Part shown: positions 34,808-44,402 of the stretch, piece after piece
Layout: each line of letters begins with the position of its first letter
How positions within the stretch are numbered: position 1 is the first letter of the stretch
Origin: Acinetobacter sp. YWS30-1
GTDB lineage: Bacteria; Pseudomonadota; Gammaproteobacteria; Pseudomonadales; Moraxellaceae
Assembly: GCF_033558715.1 (NCBI RefSeq)
Contig: NZ_CP114606.1
Location: 1,240,001-1,304,000, forward strand
Direction of reading: 5' to 3'
DNA: 64,000 bases
The notes under the pieces: generated by a model
Databases searched by the model: none
Told to the model about the DNA's origin: nothing
What the model saw: the letters and a program-made list of their open reading frames with translations, nothing else
Position numbers and translations under genes: made by a program

Positions 34808-37573
34808 ATGCAAATACGCTTTAAACGTTTAAGCTTGGCGATTTTATTATCTGGCTGGACAGCGGCCAGTTTTGCACAGCCGGTATTGGTGAGAACAGAA
34901 CAGAATATCGAAGAATATCGACTGGAAAATGGCTTAAGAATTATTCTTGCGCCCAATGATAAAGAAAATAAAGTGTTTATGAATACGGTCTATCTGACCG
35001 GTTCACTGAATGATCCTCAAGGCAAAGGTGGGTTAGCGCATCTGCTTGAACATCTGGCGTTTAAAGGCACGGAAAATGTGAAGGGAGATGAGTTTCAGCG
35101 CCGTCTGGATCAATATACCTTAATGACCAATGCCAGTACCGACTATTACTCAACCAAATATACCAATGTGATTCGTCCTGAGCAGACTGCGGTCAATGAA
35201 GTGATTTTCCTTGAAGCAGAACGCATGGACAAGCTGGTCCTGCAAGAAAAGTATGTACCGACTGAAATTGATATCGTGAAACGTGAGCGTGAAATCCGTC
35301 TGGATCAGCCATTTTCCGTACTGATGGATCAGGTATTTAAATCAGCTTATGGCAATCAATATCTGGGACGATTACCGATTGGCGATTTGAACGAACTGCA
35401 ATCGATCAAGATGCAGGAGCTGAACCAGTTTTATCGTCACTGGTATGCACCGAATAATGCCCTCATGATTATTTCAGGCAAATTTAATAAGGCAGAAGTG
35501 CTGAAGCAGATTGATACCCATTTCAGTCCAATTCAGTCCCGCAAAGTGCCTGAAGCGGTGAAAGTGCCTGCGCTAAAACCTGAACAGATCAAACAGCGTG
35601 AATTTACCGTGCAAAAGGGTAGTGATCTGGCCAAATTTAATATTTATCTGAACCAGTCAGAAGAAAGTATTAAAACCACGCTGGCCATGTCTCCAATCTT
35701 ATATACATTGCAACCTAGCGGACACCTGTATCAGAGTCTGGTCGAGACGGGTAAAACTACTACGGTGCAGTCTATGACCTGGCTGGATAAAGATTTTAAT
35801 CTGGTGTTTATGGGTGCCATCTATGCGCCAAATCATCAAGTCAAGCAGGTTGAGCAGGGCTTGATTCAGGGTGTAGAGCAGAGCCAGCCATTTAACGAAA
35901 CCGAATTAAACCGGGCTAAAAGTTTGACCCGAAACCAGGCGGACAATGTTAAAAACAGCGCAACCGCTTTAGGTTCGCGTTTAAGTGAATATATAGTGGC
36001 TTATTCAGGTGACTGGAGCCAGTATTTTAAAGATCTGCAAGCCATAGAAAAGCTGGATGTTAATCAGGTCAACCAGGTGTATAAAGCATTCTTTAAGCCG
36101 GAATATCGTATTTCTGGCAATATCTTGCCGACACCAGAAGATCAGAAAAAAGCACAGGAGTTGACCCAGACTGAAGTGCCGGCTCAAACTCTGGATCAGC
36201 AGGCTGAAGCAGCAGAACCGCTGAAAGATGTCAGTGTCTATCAGGCAGAAGTAAAGCAGTATGTGGCGCAGTCCAAGCAATATTTACAGGCCAAGGACAA
36301 ACAGATTCAACGTGGCAAACTGAAGAATGGTATTAAATACGCTTTATTCCCGACCCAGACTCAGGATGACAAAGTTTATGCCACCATTGCGCTTAATTTC
36401 GGCACGGCACAAAGTTTGTTCAATAAAGGCGAGATTCTGGATCTGACAGCTTACTTACTGCTGCGTTCTTCTGAAACCCAAAGCTTGCAACAGATTGCCG
36501 ATAAAATTATTGAGTCCGGTGGTTCAGCCACGGCCAGTTCCTCTGAAAATGGCATGAGCATTCAGATCAGTGCCAAAAAAGAGAAGTTTGAGGAATTTTT
36601 CCAGTATGTGCTGGATGTGCTCAATAAACCGGCCTTTGAGCAGAGCCAGTTTGACCTGATTAAAGGACAAAGCCTGTCTGCGTTAGACCGTCCTTATACT
36701 GAGCCCAATATGGTGGCCGGCCTGACCATGTCTCGCGCGACCGAGATTTATCAGCCGGGTGACCTTCGCTATCATTTTGAACCTGAACTGGCAAAAAAAC
36801 AGATTCAGGCTGCTACTCGTGAACATGTCGTAGCGTTATATCAGCAGTTCTTTAATACGCATCATGCCCAGATCGCAGTGACAGGGGAATTTAATCCGAA
36901 GTCCGTGAGCAAAGTCCTCAAAAATAACTTTGCGAGCTGGAAAGCGAAGCAGCCTTATGAGCGCTTAAGTGGTCAATATACAGTTTATCCGGCACAGAAA
37001 ATCCATGCGTTGTCTGAACAGCGCGAGTTCGGTCATTATCAGGCTGTCATGACATTCCCGGTCGGTGCAGAACATGTAGATTTGCCAGCCATGCTGGTCT
37101 TCCGGCATATTCTGGGTGATTCTCAGTTGTCTTCACGTTTAGCACAGGAATTACGTGAGAAAAATGCGCTGGTTTATGGTTTTAGTGCCAATGCTCAGTA
37201 TGATGAATGGATTGATTCAGGCGCATTAGGCATTCAGGCGAATTATACGCCTAGCCGATCAGCACAGATGTCACAAGCGGTGCATAAGGTATTGAATGAG
37301 CTTCTGGCCAAAGGGGTAACCGAGCAGGAAGTTGAAGCAGCGAAAGCCACGATTTTGAAACAGCGCGTCACTGCACTAGAAGATGATCGCCGTATTCACA
37401 GCATGCTGATTCCACAACTGGAAAAAGATCGTAATCTGATCTATCGGGAGAAACGTGATCAGGCGATTGCCAAGCTGACCAAGGCAGATGTCGATGCCGT
37501 TATCAAAAAATATGTTAAACCGGATCAATTGGTCGAAGTCATGGCGGATCAGTATGGGAAAGAAGTGAAATAA
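34808..37573 (+). CDS. M16 family zinc metallopeptidase, secreted
   Basis: 921 residues. A signal peptide (FKRLSLAILLSGWTAASFA) sends it to the periplasm. The N-terminal half carries the inverted zinc motif HLLEHLAFKGT (HxxEH, about residue 78) and the distal Glu in FLEAERMDKLVL. The C-terminal half repeats the fold without catalytic residues (from about residue 510), the usual two-half clamshell of pitrilysin/PqqL-type peptidases. Substrates are peptides; the specific role is not evident. Confidence 0.9.
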   Translation: MQIRFKRLSLAILLSGWTAASFAQPVLVRTEQNIEEYRLENGLRIILAPNDKENKVFMNTVYLTGSLNDPQGKGGLAHLLEHLAFKGTENVKGDEFQRRLDQYTLMTNASTDYYSTKYTNVIRPEQTAVNEVIFLEAERMDKLVLQEKYVPTEIDIVKREREIRLDQPFSVLMDQVFKSAYGNQYLGRLPIGDLNELQSIKMQELNQFYRHWYAPNNALMIISGKFNKAEVLKQIDTHFSPIQSRKVPEAVKVPALKPEQIKQREFTVQKGSDLAKFNIYLNQSEESIKTTLAMSPILYTLQPSGHLYQSLVETGKTTTVQSMTWLDKDFNLVFMGAIYAPNHQVKQVEQGLIQGVEQSQPFNETELNRAKSLTRNQADNVKNSATALGSRLSEYIVAYSGDWSQYFKDLQAIEKLDVNQVNQVYKAFFKPEYRISGNILPTPEDQKKAQELTQTEVPAQTLDQQAEAAEPLKDVSVYQAEVKQYVAQSKQYLQAKDKQIQRGKLKNGIKYALFPTQTQDDKVYATIALNFGTAQSLFNKGEILDLTAYLLLRSSETQSLQQIADKIIESGGSATASSSENGMSIQISAKKEKFEEFFQYVLDVLNKPAFEQSQFDLIKGQSLSALDRPYTEPNMVAGLTMSRATEIYQPGDLRYHFEPELAKKQIQAATREHVVALYQQFFNTHHAQIAVTGEFNPKSVSKVLKNNFASWKAKQPYERLSGQYTVYPAQKIHALSEQREFGHYQAVMTFPVGAEHVDLPAMLVFRHILGDSQLSSRLAQELREKNALVYGFSANAQYDEWIDSGALGIQANYTPSRSAQMSQAVHKVLNELLAKGVTEQEVEAAKATILKQRVTALEDDRRIHSMLIPQLEKDRNLIYREKRDQAIAKLTKADVDAVIKKYVKPDQLVEVMADQYGKEVK

Positions 37574-37641
37574 ACTCTGTAATTTTTTATAAGTCTATGA
37601 CGGTCTCTTTTCATTTTAAATAAATGTTTAGATGTCTATAT

Positions 37642-37776
37642 GGCTACTTTTGCTTCGGCAAAAGTAGCCAAAACCATTTGTCATCCGCAAAACTCGTCCA
37701 CCACCTTCACGAAATAAATTTATTGTAGAAACAATCCTCTTATGATGTAGTCCTACCTCAACCAGTTACGGATGAC
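37642..37776. repeat. Structured intergenic element
   Basis: A perfect 12-bp hairpin GGCTACTTTTGC-TTCG-GCAAAAGTAGCC (37642-37669) is followed by a wider inverted repeat, GTCATCCG (37680-37687) and CGGATGAC (37769-37776). No T tract follows the hairpin on either strand. It looks like a dispersed intergenic repeat rather than a simple terminator, and it sits between convergent genes. Confidence 0.5.
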
Positions 37777-37788
37777 GTTTCCGCGTAT

Positions 37789-38868
37789 CTATAGGCGATA
37801 AAAGCGTTTGGCATTCTCATAAAAAACCGGCTTTATAGCATGTTCGTCATAGCTCTGCACAATATCGCTAAAGGCATCAATGATGGTGACCAGATCTGTG
37901 CTGACACGATCCATCGGGAAATTAGAAGCAAACATGATGCGATCTTTAGCGAAGCATTGTAGGGCATGCTGGATCAATGGAGCCGCGAGCTGAATCAGTT
38001 CATCTTTTTTTGCCAGTTTTCGCTCTAAATGAAAACGATGACCGAGTACAGGCATAAACAGACCGGAAATTTTGCTATACACATTTGGGCATTTTGCCAG
38101 TTCAGCCAGGTCTTCTTTCCAGGTCTGAAAAATATAGTCTCGCTGCTGTGCTGTTTGTCCTGTTGCTTTACCGACTTTCCCAAAGATGCCGGCAGGTGTG
38201 CCCAAGTGATCCAGCACAATCGGCGTTTCAGGAAATGTTTTGGCCAGATGGGCCACATCAGAAATTTGGGTAGAATAAACCCAGGCATCAAAACTTAAAT
38301 TGGCTTTGGCTAATTCCTCAAATCCTTTCAGAAATTTCTTATTGCAGTATAAATGCGGTTCATCGGTCCAGGCATGAATGCCTTTATCGGCATGGAACGA
38401 TGCCATTTTACGAATACCACGTAATTTAGGCGAAACTTCCTGATGTAATTGCAGCAGCTGTTTAAAGTTTTTTTGACGAAGATCAGCTGTAGCCACAATG
38501 CCGCCTAGCTGAATATTCTGTTCAGCAAAAGGCAGCCCGGCAATAAACCTGGTTTCATTAACCACGCCAGTACCTTTATGCTCATGCCAGCTTGCTTCTA
38601 TATGAACAATCTGTTCCACCTGATAATGACCGATGTCACGTTTATAATTTTCAGGTAGGTAAGGCGCGGTCAGATGTTCGGTCAGACCAATGGTATCGAT
38701 CACCGCTTTGGGCTTGATCAGTCGCACCATTTTGTTCAGCAGTTTGGGATGTTTGCCAAATAATTTTACGGCTGAGGCTGCGGCATGCGGTGTGGTATAA
38801 GGGTCCCATTGATGAATATGCGGATCTATAATCGGAAAGGGCAGTTGTTGCATGATATTTTTGGTCAT
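37789..38868 (-). CDS. Amidohydrolase family protein (COG3618-type)
   Basis: 359 residues. TIM-barrel hydrolase of the 2-pyrone-4,6-dicarboxylate lactonase/L-fucono-lactonase type: IDPHIHQWDP at the N-terminus supplies the HxH metal ligands, VLDHLGTP a further His/Asp region, and RIMFASNFPMD the late Asp. The substrate is probably a lactone or similar ring. There is a spacer of about 60 extra residues early (30-90) compared with shorter members. Single gene. Confidence 0.85.
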   Translation of the reverse strand: MTKNIMQQLPFPIIDPHIHQWDPYTTPHAAASAVKLFGKHPKLLNKMVRLIKPKAVIDTIGLTEHLTAPYLPENYKRDIGHYQVEQIVHIEASWHEHKGTGVVNETRFIAGLPFAEQNIQLGGIVATADLRQKNFKQLLQLHQEVSPKLRGIRKMASFHADKGIHAWTDEPHLYCNKKFLKGFEELAKANLSFDAWVYSTQISDVAHLAKTFPETPIVLDHLGTPAGIFGKVGKATGQTAQQRDYIFQTWKEDLAELAKCPNVYSKISGLFMPVLGHRFHLERKLAKKDELIQLAAPLIQHALQCFAKDRIMFASNFPMDRVSTDLVTIIDAFSDIVQSYDEHAIKPVFYENAKRFYRL

Positions 38869-38936
38869 CGTTTAATTTTTATTCATTTTTTATAGGATGA
38901 ATCCAGTATTAAAGTCAAATTAAAAATCAAAGATTT

Positions 38937-38958
38937 AAAAAAAGCCCCGTAGGGCTTT
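38937..38958 (-). terminator. Terminator after the DUF3144 gene
   Basis: On the minus strand AAAGCCCT, ACG, GGGCTTTTTTT, starting at the end of the gene. Confidence 0.8.
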
Positions 38959-38960
38959 CA

Positions 38961-39356
38961 TTAATGATCGTGGTCGTGTTGATGCTTGTTGGCATGAAAC
39001 TCTTCATTACGACGGAAACGTAAATAGTTCTCAAACTGCTCACAGTATTCATCGTAGTTATCTTCCAGCATCATCTGAAATTGCTGCAAGATATAAGACA
39101 TGACCTGATCTTTAGCGTCGCGCATCTCGTTGCCATCTTTGAAATTGTTGGCAGCGACCCAGGTATTAAAGCGGGCAGTACCAAACAGCATTGCAGCGCT
39201 GACTTGACCACGTTTTTCTGCCGGGTTTTCCTGAGAGCCTTTTTCTACACGGCTAAATTCGTTGGCCTGTTTAATAAATTCATCAGCACGTTCAAAGAAT
39301 GCAGCATTTAACGCTTCTTCTTCGGTTACATCGGTTGCTTCAATCTTTTGAACCAT
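38961..39356 (-). CDS. DUF3144 family protein
   Basis: 131 residues. It has the family's helical core (RADEFIKQANEFS, SAAMLFGTARFNTWVAA, YCEQFENYLRFRRNEEFH) and a His-rich end HANKHQHDHDH that could bind metal. Function unknown in the family. Cytoplasmic, single gene, with a terminator directly after the stop. Confidence 0.85.
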   Translation of the reverse strand: MVQKIEATDVTEEEALNAAFFERADEFIKQANEFSRVEKGSQENPAEKRGQVSAAMLFGTARFNTWVAANNFKDGNEMRDAKDQVMSYILQQFQMMLEDNYDEYCEQFENYLRFRRNEEFHANKHQHDHDH

Positions 39357-39466
39357 GAATTTTTCCTGATAATAAAATCTTAATCACTAATTATAGGCAA
39401 AGCCTTGCAGAAACTAAACCTTTGCCTTAATCTAAAAATAGCCTAAGCAATAAAAATGTAAATCTC

Positions 39467-40099
39467 ATGCAAGATGCAATTGCTGTACAGAGTCTGAAAA
39501 GTGATATTGCCTTATTACGCCAGAATATCTGGCCACCAGCAAATCTGGCCAATGTGGAAGGATTGCCAATTTATTATGGCACCAAGTCGCAGGTCGAAGA
39601 ATATTACAAGCAATGGCTGGGTCTGATTGAAAGGGCACAAGACCTGTTTCAGCCTTTTATGGAAGATGAAGTTCTGGATGCGATTCATTTGCCAAGCCAT
39701 TTGAATCTGCCTTTATTCTATTTTCATGTGGACCGCATCCGGATTAATAAAACCCGTGCCAAAGAATCCAAAACTTTTCGTGGCATTGCCAGCCTGATTG
39801 AAAAATGTGGGCAATTTGAACCGGAACAGATTCAGGCCATGCAACGCTGGCTAGACAGTGATGAGACAGCGGCACTTGTGGCACATCGTGAATTTGTAGA
39901 TCTGCGTACTTATGTATTCCAGCATGGTCAAAGTGAATACACCCGGACTCGGTTCTATGTGAATGGCATCGTCCTCAGTGTCGAACCACATTTTGAACTG
40001 GTTGATGCCCGTGATAAGCCGCGTAAGCAGCGCAGCGATAGTTATAGCGATCCATTAGCTGATAACAATACCTGGAAAGTATATGGAAAATATCGCTAG
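39467..40099 (+). CDS. Protein of unknown function (210 aa)
   Basis: 210 residues, no signal peptide or membrane segment. Visible features are a Trp-rich early part (IWPPANLANVEGLPIYYG), a helical middle (VEEYYKQWLGLIERAQDLFQ) and a conserved-looking basic stretch RIRINKTRAKESKTFRGIA. The end is polar and probably flexible. I do not recognise a family. It converges on the first CYTH-CHAD gene. Confidence 0.6.
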   Translation: MQDAIAVQSLKSDIALLRQNIWPPANLANVEGLPIYYGTKSQVEEYYKQWLGLIERAQDLFQPFMEDEVLDAIHLPSHLNLPLFYFHVDRIRINKTRAKESKTFRGIASLIEKCGQFEPEQIQAMQRWLDSDETAALVAHREFVDLRTYVFQHGQSEYTRTRFYVNGIVLSVEPHFELVDARDKPRKQRSDSYSDPLADNNTWKVYGKYR

Positions 40100-40121
40100 A
40101 GCAATTTTGTCTATTTATCTC

Positions 40122-41573
40122 TTACCAGAATGGCTGGGTGTGAGAAAATTTTTGTAACTGCTCGGCAGCCTGTTCCGACAGATGCTGCTGTTCTGCGGTG
40201 AGCCAGCCGATGACAAACCATGCCTTGGAATGTTTTTTGGCATAAGGCCTATACAGGCTTTCTGCGACAAACAGGTCATTATAATGACCTAAAGTCTCCT
40301 GTAAGGGCTTTAACGCTTTCAGATATCTTTTGATTTCCTTTTCCGGAAACAGGCTTTGCAGAAATTCCACATTATAACGCAAGCGTTTAACCCGCTTGCG
40401 GGTTCGGTGGCGTGATTCAATATCCAGTTCCTGATAATTCTCTGCATCTGCACAGACTTTCTGATGCAGTTTGCTGAGTCCTTTACACAGGATTTTATGC
40501 GAGGACTTTTGCTGGTTTGCACTCTGATCCTGACTAAATTGTAGTAGCTCCAGTATCAGCTCCATCGTAGCTGGCTTTCTGAATAATTGGCTAATATCTG
40601 CCTGATCCTGTTGGGCTGGAGGCAACTGCAATACTGGTGAACCCGCAGCTTCTAGCTGAGGAAGCAGACTTTCAGCTAAAGCATCGCGATCCCGAGTAGA
40701 GCCTAATTGCTGGAAGATATTGCGTAACTGATCCTGCCATTCCTCTGGCAAATCCTGATGATAGGGCTGGAAGATTTTTAAGGCACTGCGTAAACGCCGG
40801 ATAGCGACGCGGGCCTGGTGCACATGGTCACTATTGTAATTCTCTAGCGCAATCGCCGTCGCATTGGGAAACAGGTGCGTCAGACAGTTGGTGATAATTT
40901 TTTGCAAGATATGATGAATATCGTCTTTAGCTGCGAGCTCTAAGGTTGTCTGATGCTGGACCGGAAGATCAGTTTTATTATTCAGCAGAGCATAACCACG
41001 TTCAGATTTGCTGCGTACATCCAGCCATAACTGATAACGTTGAATCCAGGGTTTAACAAAATCAATTAAGTCATCAAGTTTGCCACTTTTGAGCTCAAAT
41101 TCAACTTCATAAATATCCAAGGTCTGGCCATTAGAACGAATCTCACCTCTATCCAGTGCAATTTCAATCTGACTTCCTCGGTAATTTTCAATCCAGAGAT
41201 CCCGCTCTACATCAGTTTCAAATTGTAGAGTCAGAGACGTATCTAGGGTGTGAAGTGCCTGTTTTAGAATCTTCCGAGCCTGTTTATGCTTGGCATAAGC
41301 TTTTAAATCACAGTTGTCCGGTGCGGTATCCAGTCTTTCTTCCAGCTCAAAGCGTTCAAATTGATGCTGGCTCGGTGCTTTTAAGGTCTGAAACCATTGC
41401 TGATCTTCCAGACGCTGCCGGAGTGCAATTTTGTGCTGCTGTAACTGCTGATCGGCAGTATCAAAGTATTTTGCACATAAATGATGTCGAGTTGGCCTGT
41501 ACTGCTGAAAATCTTGTTCGAATTGGTGACGTATACTTTGCGGAATCTGGAATTTGAGTTCGATTTCTGCCAT
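40122..41573 (-). CDS. CYTH-CHAD domain protein, YgiF-like triphosphatase
   Basis: 483 residues. The CYTH domain (about 1-200) begins with the metal-binding ExExK motif (EIELK at 3-7) and has CAKYFDTADQQL and paired acidic/basic strands of the tunnel fold. The CHAD domain (about 225-480) has HQARVAIRRLRSALKIFQ and RTRKRVKRLRYNVEFL, the conserved His/basic helices that bind polyphosphate. E. coli YgiF with the same layout is an inorganic triphosphatase. A paralogue lies just upstream on the same strand. AAGGA precedes the start. Confidence 0.9.
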   Translation of the reverse strand: MAEIELKFQIPQSIRHQFEQDFQQYRPTRHHLCAKYFDTADQQLQQHKIALRQRLEDQQWFQTLKAPSQHQFERFELEERLDTAPDNCDLKAYAKHKQARKILKQALHTLDTSLTLQFETDVERDLWIENYRGSQIEIALDRGEIRSNGQTLDIYEVEFELKSGKLDDLIDFVKPWIQRYQLWLDVRSKSERGYALLNNKTDLPVQHQTTLELAAKDDIHHILQKIITNCLTHLFPNATAIALENYNSDHVHQARVAIRRLRSALKIFQPYHQDLPEEWQDQLRNIFQQLGSTRDRDALAESLLPQLEAAGSPVLQLPPAQQDQADISQLFRKPATMELILELLQFSQDQSANQQKSSHKILCKGLSKLHQKVCADAENYQELDIESRHRTRKRVKRLRYNVEFLQSLFPEKEIKRYLKALKPLQETLGHYNDLFVAESLYRPYAKKHSKAWFVIGWLTAEQQHLSEQAAEQLQKFSHTQPFW

Positions 41574-41654
41574 CGGGCCATTCCTTCTCGATGAAGCTCA
41601 TAACAATCAATATAGACCAAACAACAAAAGTATTGTGATGTGCTTGTGCAACAA

Positions 41655-41676
41655 AAAGCACGCCGTAGCGTGCTTT
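41655..41676 (-). terminator. Terminator after the second CYTH-CHAD gene
   Basis: On the minus strand AAAGCACGC, TACG, GCGTGCTTTTTG, 18 bases past the stop. Confidence 0.8.
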
Positions 41677-41693
41677 GAAAGTCAGTTAAATAC

Positions 41694-43151
41694 TTATTTA
41701 AGAAATTTGCGGCTGACCAGAAACTGTTCTGTCGCTTCCAGTAAGCGCTGTGCATAGACTTCCTGCTTGGCAGTCAGCCAACCCAACACAAACCAGTCAC
41801 TGGCTTCCAGCTCGGTCTGTTGAATATAGGCTGCAGAAGAGGCCAGCGTCTGATATTCATTTGCTGCCTGCTGTGCATCATTTAAAGCCTTGCTGTATTT
41901 TTGTAGGTTTTTGACATCATAAATCGTGGTCAAAATTGGGAAGCTGAATTTTAATTCCTGAATGCGAATTGCTAGCTGATCCAGACTCTCAAAATTGGTA
42001 ATATCAGTCTGGTTCATCTGTTCCTGCAAGACTTTGTATTGTTGCTGCAGGGTAGTTTGCGCTGCAAATTTTAATTCCAACGGTTTAGCTTCATCTGTAC
42101 TTAAGCTGAAGATCAGCAATTCCAGATAGTGATGCACATTCTGGGTGGACTTCACCAGATTGCTCAGCTTCTCTTTGGCATAGAGAATATCTTTAGTCAG
42201 GTTCTCTGCAGTCGTAGGATTTTGCAGGAAGCCAGCTAGGGTGTTTTGCATGTGCTGTAAATGTTGCAGATGTTCAAACTGATGTTTAAATGCAGCAAGC
42301 TGATGCGCCCATTTGTCTGAAACCTGAGTATGCCAATCTTTAAACAAAAGTAGGGTCAGATAGAGATGATCCAAGGCCTGTTGTGCCTGATCAATATGTT
42401 CCTGCTCTGCCAATTGCGCGGAGATTCCCGCGATATTGGGCAATAGATGCTGCATTTGCTGGGCCACCAGATGACACAGGTTTTTACCCGCACTATCTTT
42501 TTTGCTGATCTGGAATTCTTTGGCAAAAGTAGCGGGACTTACATTCTGATGAGTCGCTAACAAATTCCCGATTTCAGCCTTACTACGTACATCCAGCCAA
42601 AGCTGATATTTTTTGACCCATTCAAAACTAAAGGCCAGCAAATCCTGAATTGAGCCATGCTTTAACTCGAATTCAACTTCATGCACCTCCTGCTCAGCAT
42701 GAGGCGTGCGAATACAGCCAATATCCAGGCTGACTTCGATTGATGTGTTTTCATATTCAATCACGCGCAAGGTACGGGCAATATCGGTTTCAAACTGCAA
42801 TTGCAGCTGGTCAAACTGATCACCTAAAGCACGATTAAGCAAGGCTTGCGCTTCAGCAGACTGCTTGTAAATACTCAGGTCCAGCTCAGGAGACTGTTCT
42901 AATTCACCCAGATCATGATTATGCTCGAAACGTTCAATGTGGCTTTTGCCTGCCGCTTTTAACGTCTGAACCCAACGACTGCCTTCTAATCGCTGACGTA
43001 GGGCAATTCCATGCTGGGCCAGTTGACGGTCTGCAGTATCATAGTATTTGGCTTGAAGCTGGATCTGTTGAGATTTCTTGGGATCAAGTGCCTTAAGCAG
43101 GGCAGTACGGCGTGCCGCGGGAATCTGGAACTTGAGTTCAACTTCAACCAT
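41694..43151 (-). CDS. CYTH-CHAD domain protein with divergent CHAD region
   Basis: 485 residues from the ATG at 43151, placed like its paralogue's start (MVEVELKF versus MAEIELKF) with AGGA eight bases upstream. The CYTH half is intact (ExExK, QAKYYDTADRQL, EVEFELKHGSIQDLL). The CHAD half has lost most of the basic HxxR and RxxRKR clusters: the matching helices read DQAQQALDHLYLTLLLFKDW and FESLDQLAIRIQELKFSF. It may keep catalysis but not polyphosphate binding. Tandem duplicate of the gene at 40122. Confidence 0.82.
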   Translation of the reverse strand: MVEVELKFQIPAARRTALLKALDPKKSQQIQLQAKYYDTADRQLAQHGIALRQRLEGSRWVQTLKAAGKSHIERFEHNHDLGELEQSPELDLSIYKQSAEAQALLNRALGDQFDQLQLQFETDIARTLRVIEYENTSIEVSLDIGCIRTPHAEQEVHEVEFELKHGSIQDLLAFSFEWVKKYQLWLDVRSKAEIGNLLATHQNVSPATFAKEFQISKKDSAGKNLCHLVAQQMQHLLPNIAGISAQLAEQEHIDQAQQALDHLYLTLLLFKDWHTQVSDKWAHQLAAFKHQFEHLQHLQHMQNTLAGFLQNPTTAENLTKDILYAKEKLSNLVKSTQNVHHYLELLIFSLSTDEAKPLELKFAAQTTLQQQYKVLQEQMNQTDITNFESLDQLAIRIQELKFSFPILTTIYDVKNLQKYSKALNDAQQAANEYQTLASSAAYIQQTELEASDWFVLGWLTAKQEVYAQRLLEATEQFLVSRKFLK

Positions 43152-43473
43152 GATAATCATCCTGTCTATTCAATTTATTGAAAAATATTAAAAATAAATT
43201 GAATTTTTATTCGCTTGCATGAAATTCCGATATGAAACGGAAATATTTTTAGACTTTTGAGCGGCTGATTGTAACGAAAAACCAATCTGATGTAAGACTT
43301 GACCGATTGAAAAAAATGGAAATGGAAAAATTAAGTTACTGATCTCATTCGCCGGTTTTTATTGAAAGCATGACAATTCAATATCTAAGCTAAATTCAGG
43401 AGCAGAATTGCATGAAAATAAAGGTACTTTTAATTGCCTAAATTATGCGCTAAGGTGAAGAAAAAAGATCAGG

Positions 43474-43866
43474 ATGATGATAATGAATGCACAGGTGCAG
43501 CCGAGCAATGAGATTGCAGAACTGACTTCTCCAAAAATGCCGATTCGTGACTATCATGAATTTTACCGGTTTTATCTAACCGAACATCGCCATATCATGA
43601 GCCGCCGTTTGCATGTCGCCGGCAGCAGTATCGGTATATATTTTTTTAGCAAAGCCCTTCGTCAGCGTAAAGCCAAATATCTGGCCTATGGACTACTCTC
43701 AGGTTATGCCTGTGCCTGGATTGGTCATTTCATTTTTGAAAAGAATAAACCGGCCAGCTTTAAACAGCCGCTATACAGTTTTATTTCAGACTGGCGTATG
43801 TTTGCCGATGTATTACGTGGTAACCTGAGTCTGGTTGATCGTAAGCACGACAAAATTCCAAGTTAG
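43474..43866 (+). CDS. DUF962/Mpo1-like membrane protein
   Basis: 130 residues, start ATG at 43474 (an ATG at 43477, and one at 43483, are also possible). The domain begins YHEFYRFYLTEHRHIMSRRLHVAGSS, has hydrophobic segments near SIGIYFFSKAL and LAYGLLSGYACAWIGHFIFEKNKPA, and ends LYSFISDWRMFADVLRG. These His-containing motifs match the DUF962 family, whose yeast member Mpo1 is a dioxygenase acting on 2-hydroxy fatty acids. The bacterial role is inference. Confidence 0.82.
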   Translation: MMIMNAQVQPSNEIAELTSPKMPIRDYHEFYRFYLTEHRHIMSRRLHVAGSSIGIYFFSKALRQRKAKYLAYGLLSGYACAWIGHFIFEKNKPASFKQPLYSFISDWRMFADVLRGNLSLVDRKHDKIPS

Positions 43867-44017
43867 GGCTTATGACGTTTTATCGGATTTATGCTTAAGT
43901 ATTGCAATAAAAACGATAAAAACACTTGCAAGTGTAGAGTTATTATTCTATTAATTGTTTTATTGCTTATTCAGTATTTTATCAAAGAGTATAATTCACT
44001 GAATAAATCAGTTTTCC

Positions 44018-44049
44018 AAGCCTGGAGCGACCTTCTCCGGGCTTTTTTT
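44018..44049 (+). terminator. Terminator without a close gene
   Basis: AAGCCTGGAG, CGACCTT, CTCCGGGCTT and a T run. One G-T pair in the stem. It lies 150 bases past the DUF962 stop, so it either ends a long tail or a small RNA. Confidence 0.75.
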
Positions 44050-44175
44050 ATATTTAAAAAAACAGAAAGATCTGCATTGACGTATTTTTAATTTATCTGA
44101 ATGATTTAGAAAATATTCACGAGATGAATGAACCAAGTTTGAGAGATAAGATGGTCAGTTCTGCTTAGATGGGTC

Positions 44176-44235
44176 GATCCTTTCTAGCTTTGACACGTCT
44201 CCCCATAAACGGTTTACCCAAAGCTAGAAAGGATC
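44176..44235. repeat. Perfect 17-bp inverted repeat with 26-base loop
   Basis: GATCCTTTCTAGCTTTG at 44176-44192 and its exact complement CAAAGCTAGAAAGGATC at 44219-44235. No coding sequence inside and no T tract after it. Possible miniature element or structured RNA. Confidence 0.65.
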
Positions 44236-44402
44236 TGGTAGATAAAACACAGCTTTTGCTTTTCTATTTATGTGTTGTGTTCGAACTTATTTAAATCCTT
44301 TAATGCATGTAGACCTATCCCTGAAATTGGGTATTTTAAAGTTTTCTTTAAGTTTTGTGATTAATGGTATTCAAGCAATTTTATACACAGGAATCGTAAA
44401 AT

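Noticed and set aside
43891..44091. Open frame of 66 codons before thiE
   Set aside because: A strong terminator hairpin with T run lies inside it, composition is plain AT-rich, and no ribosome site precedes it.
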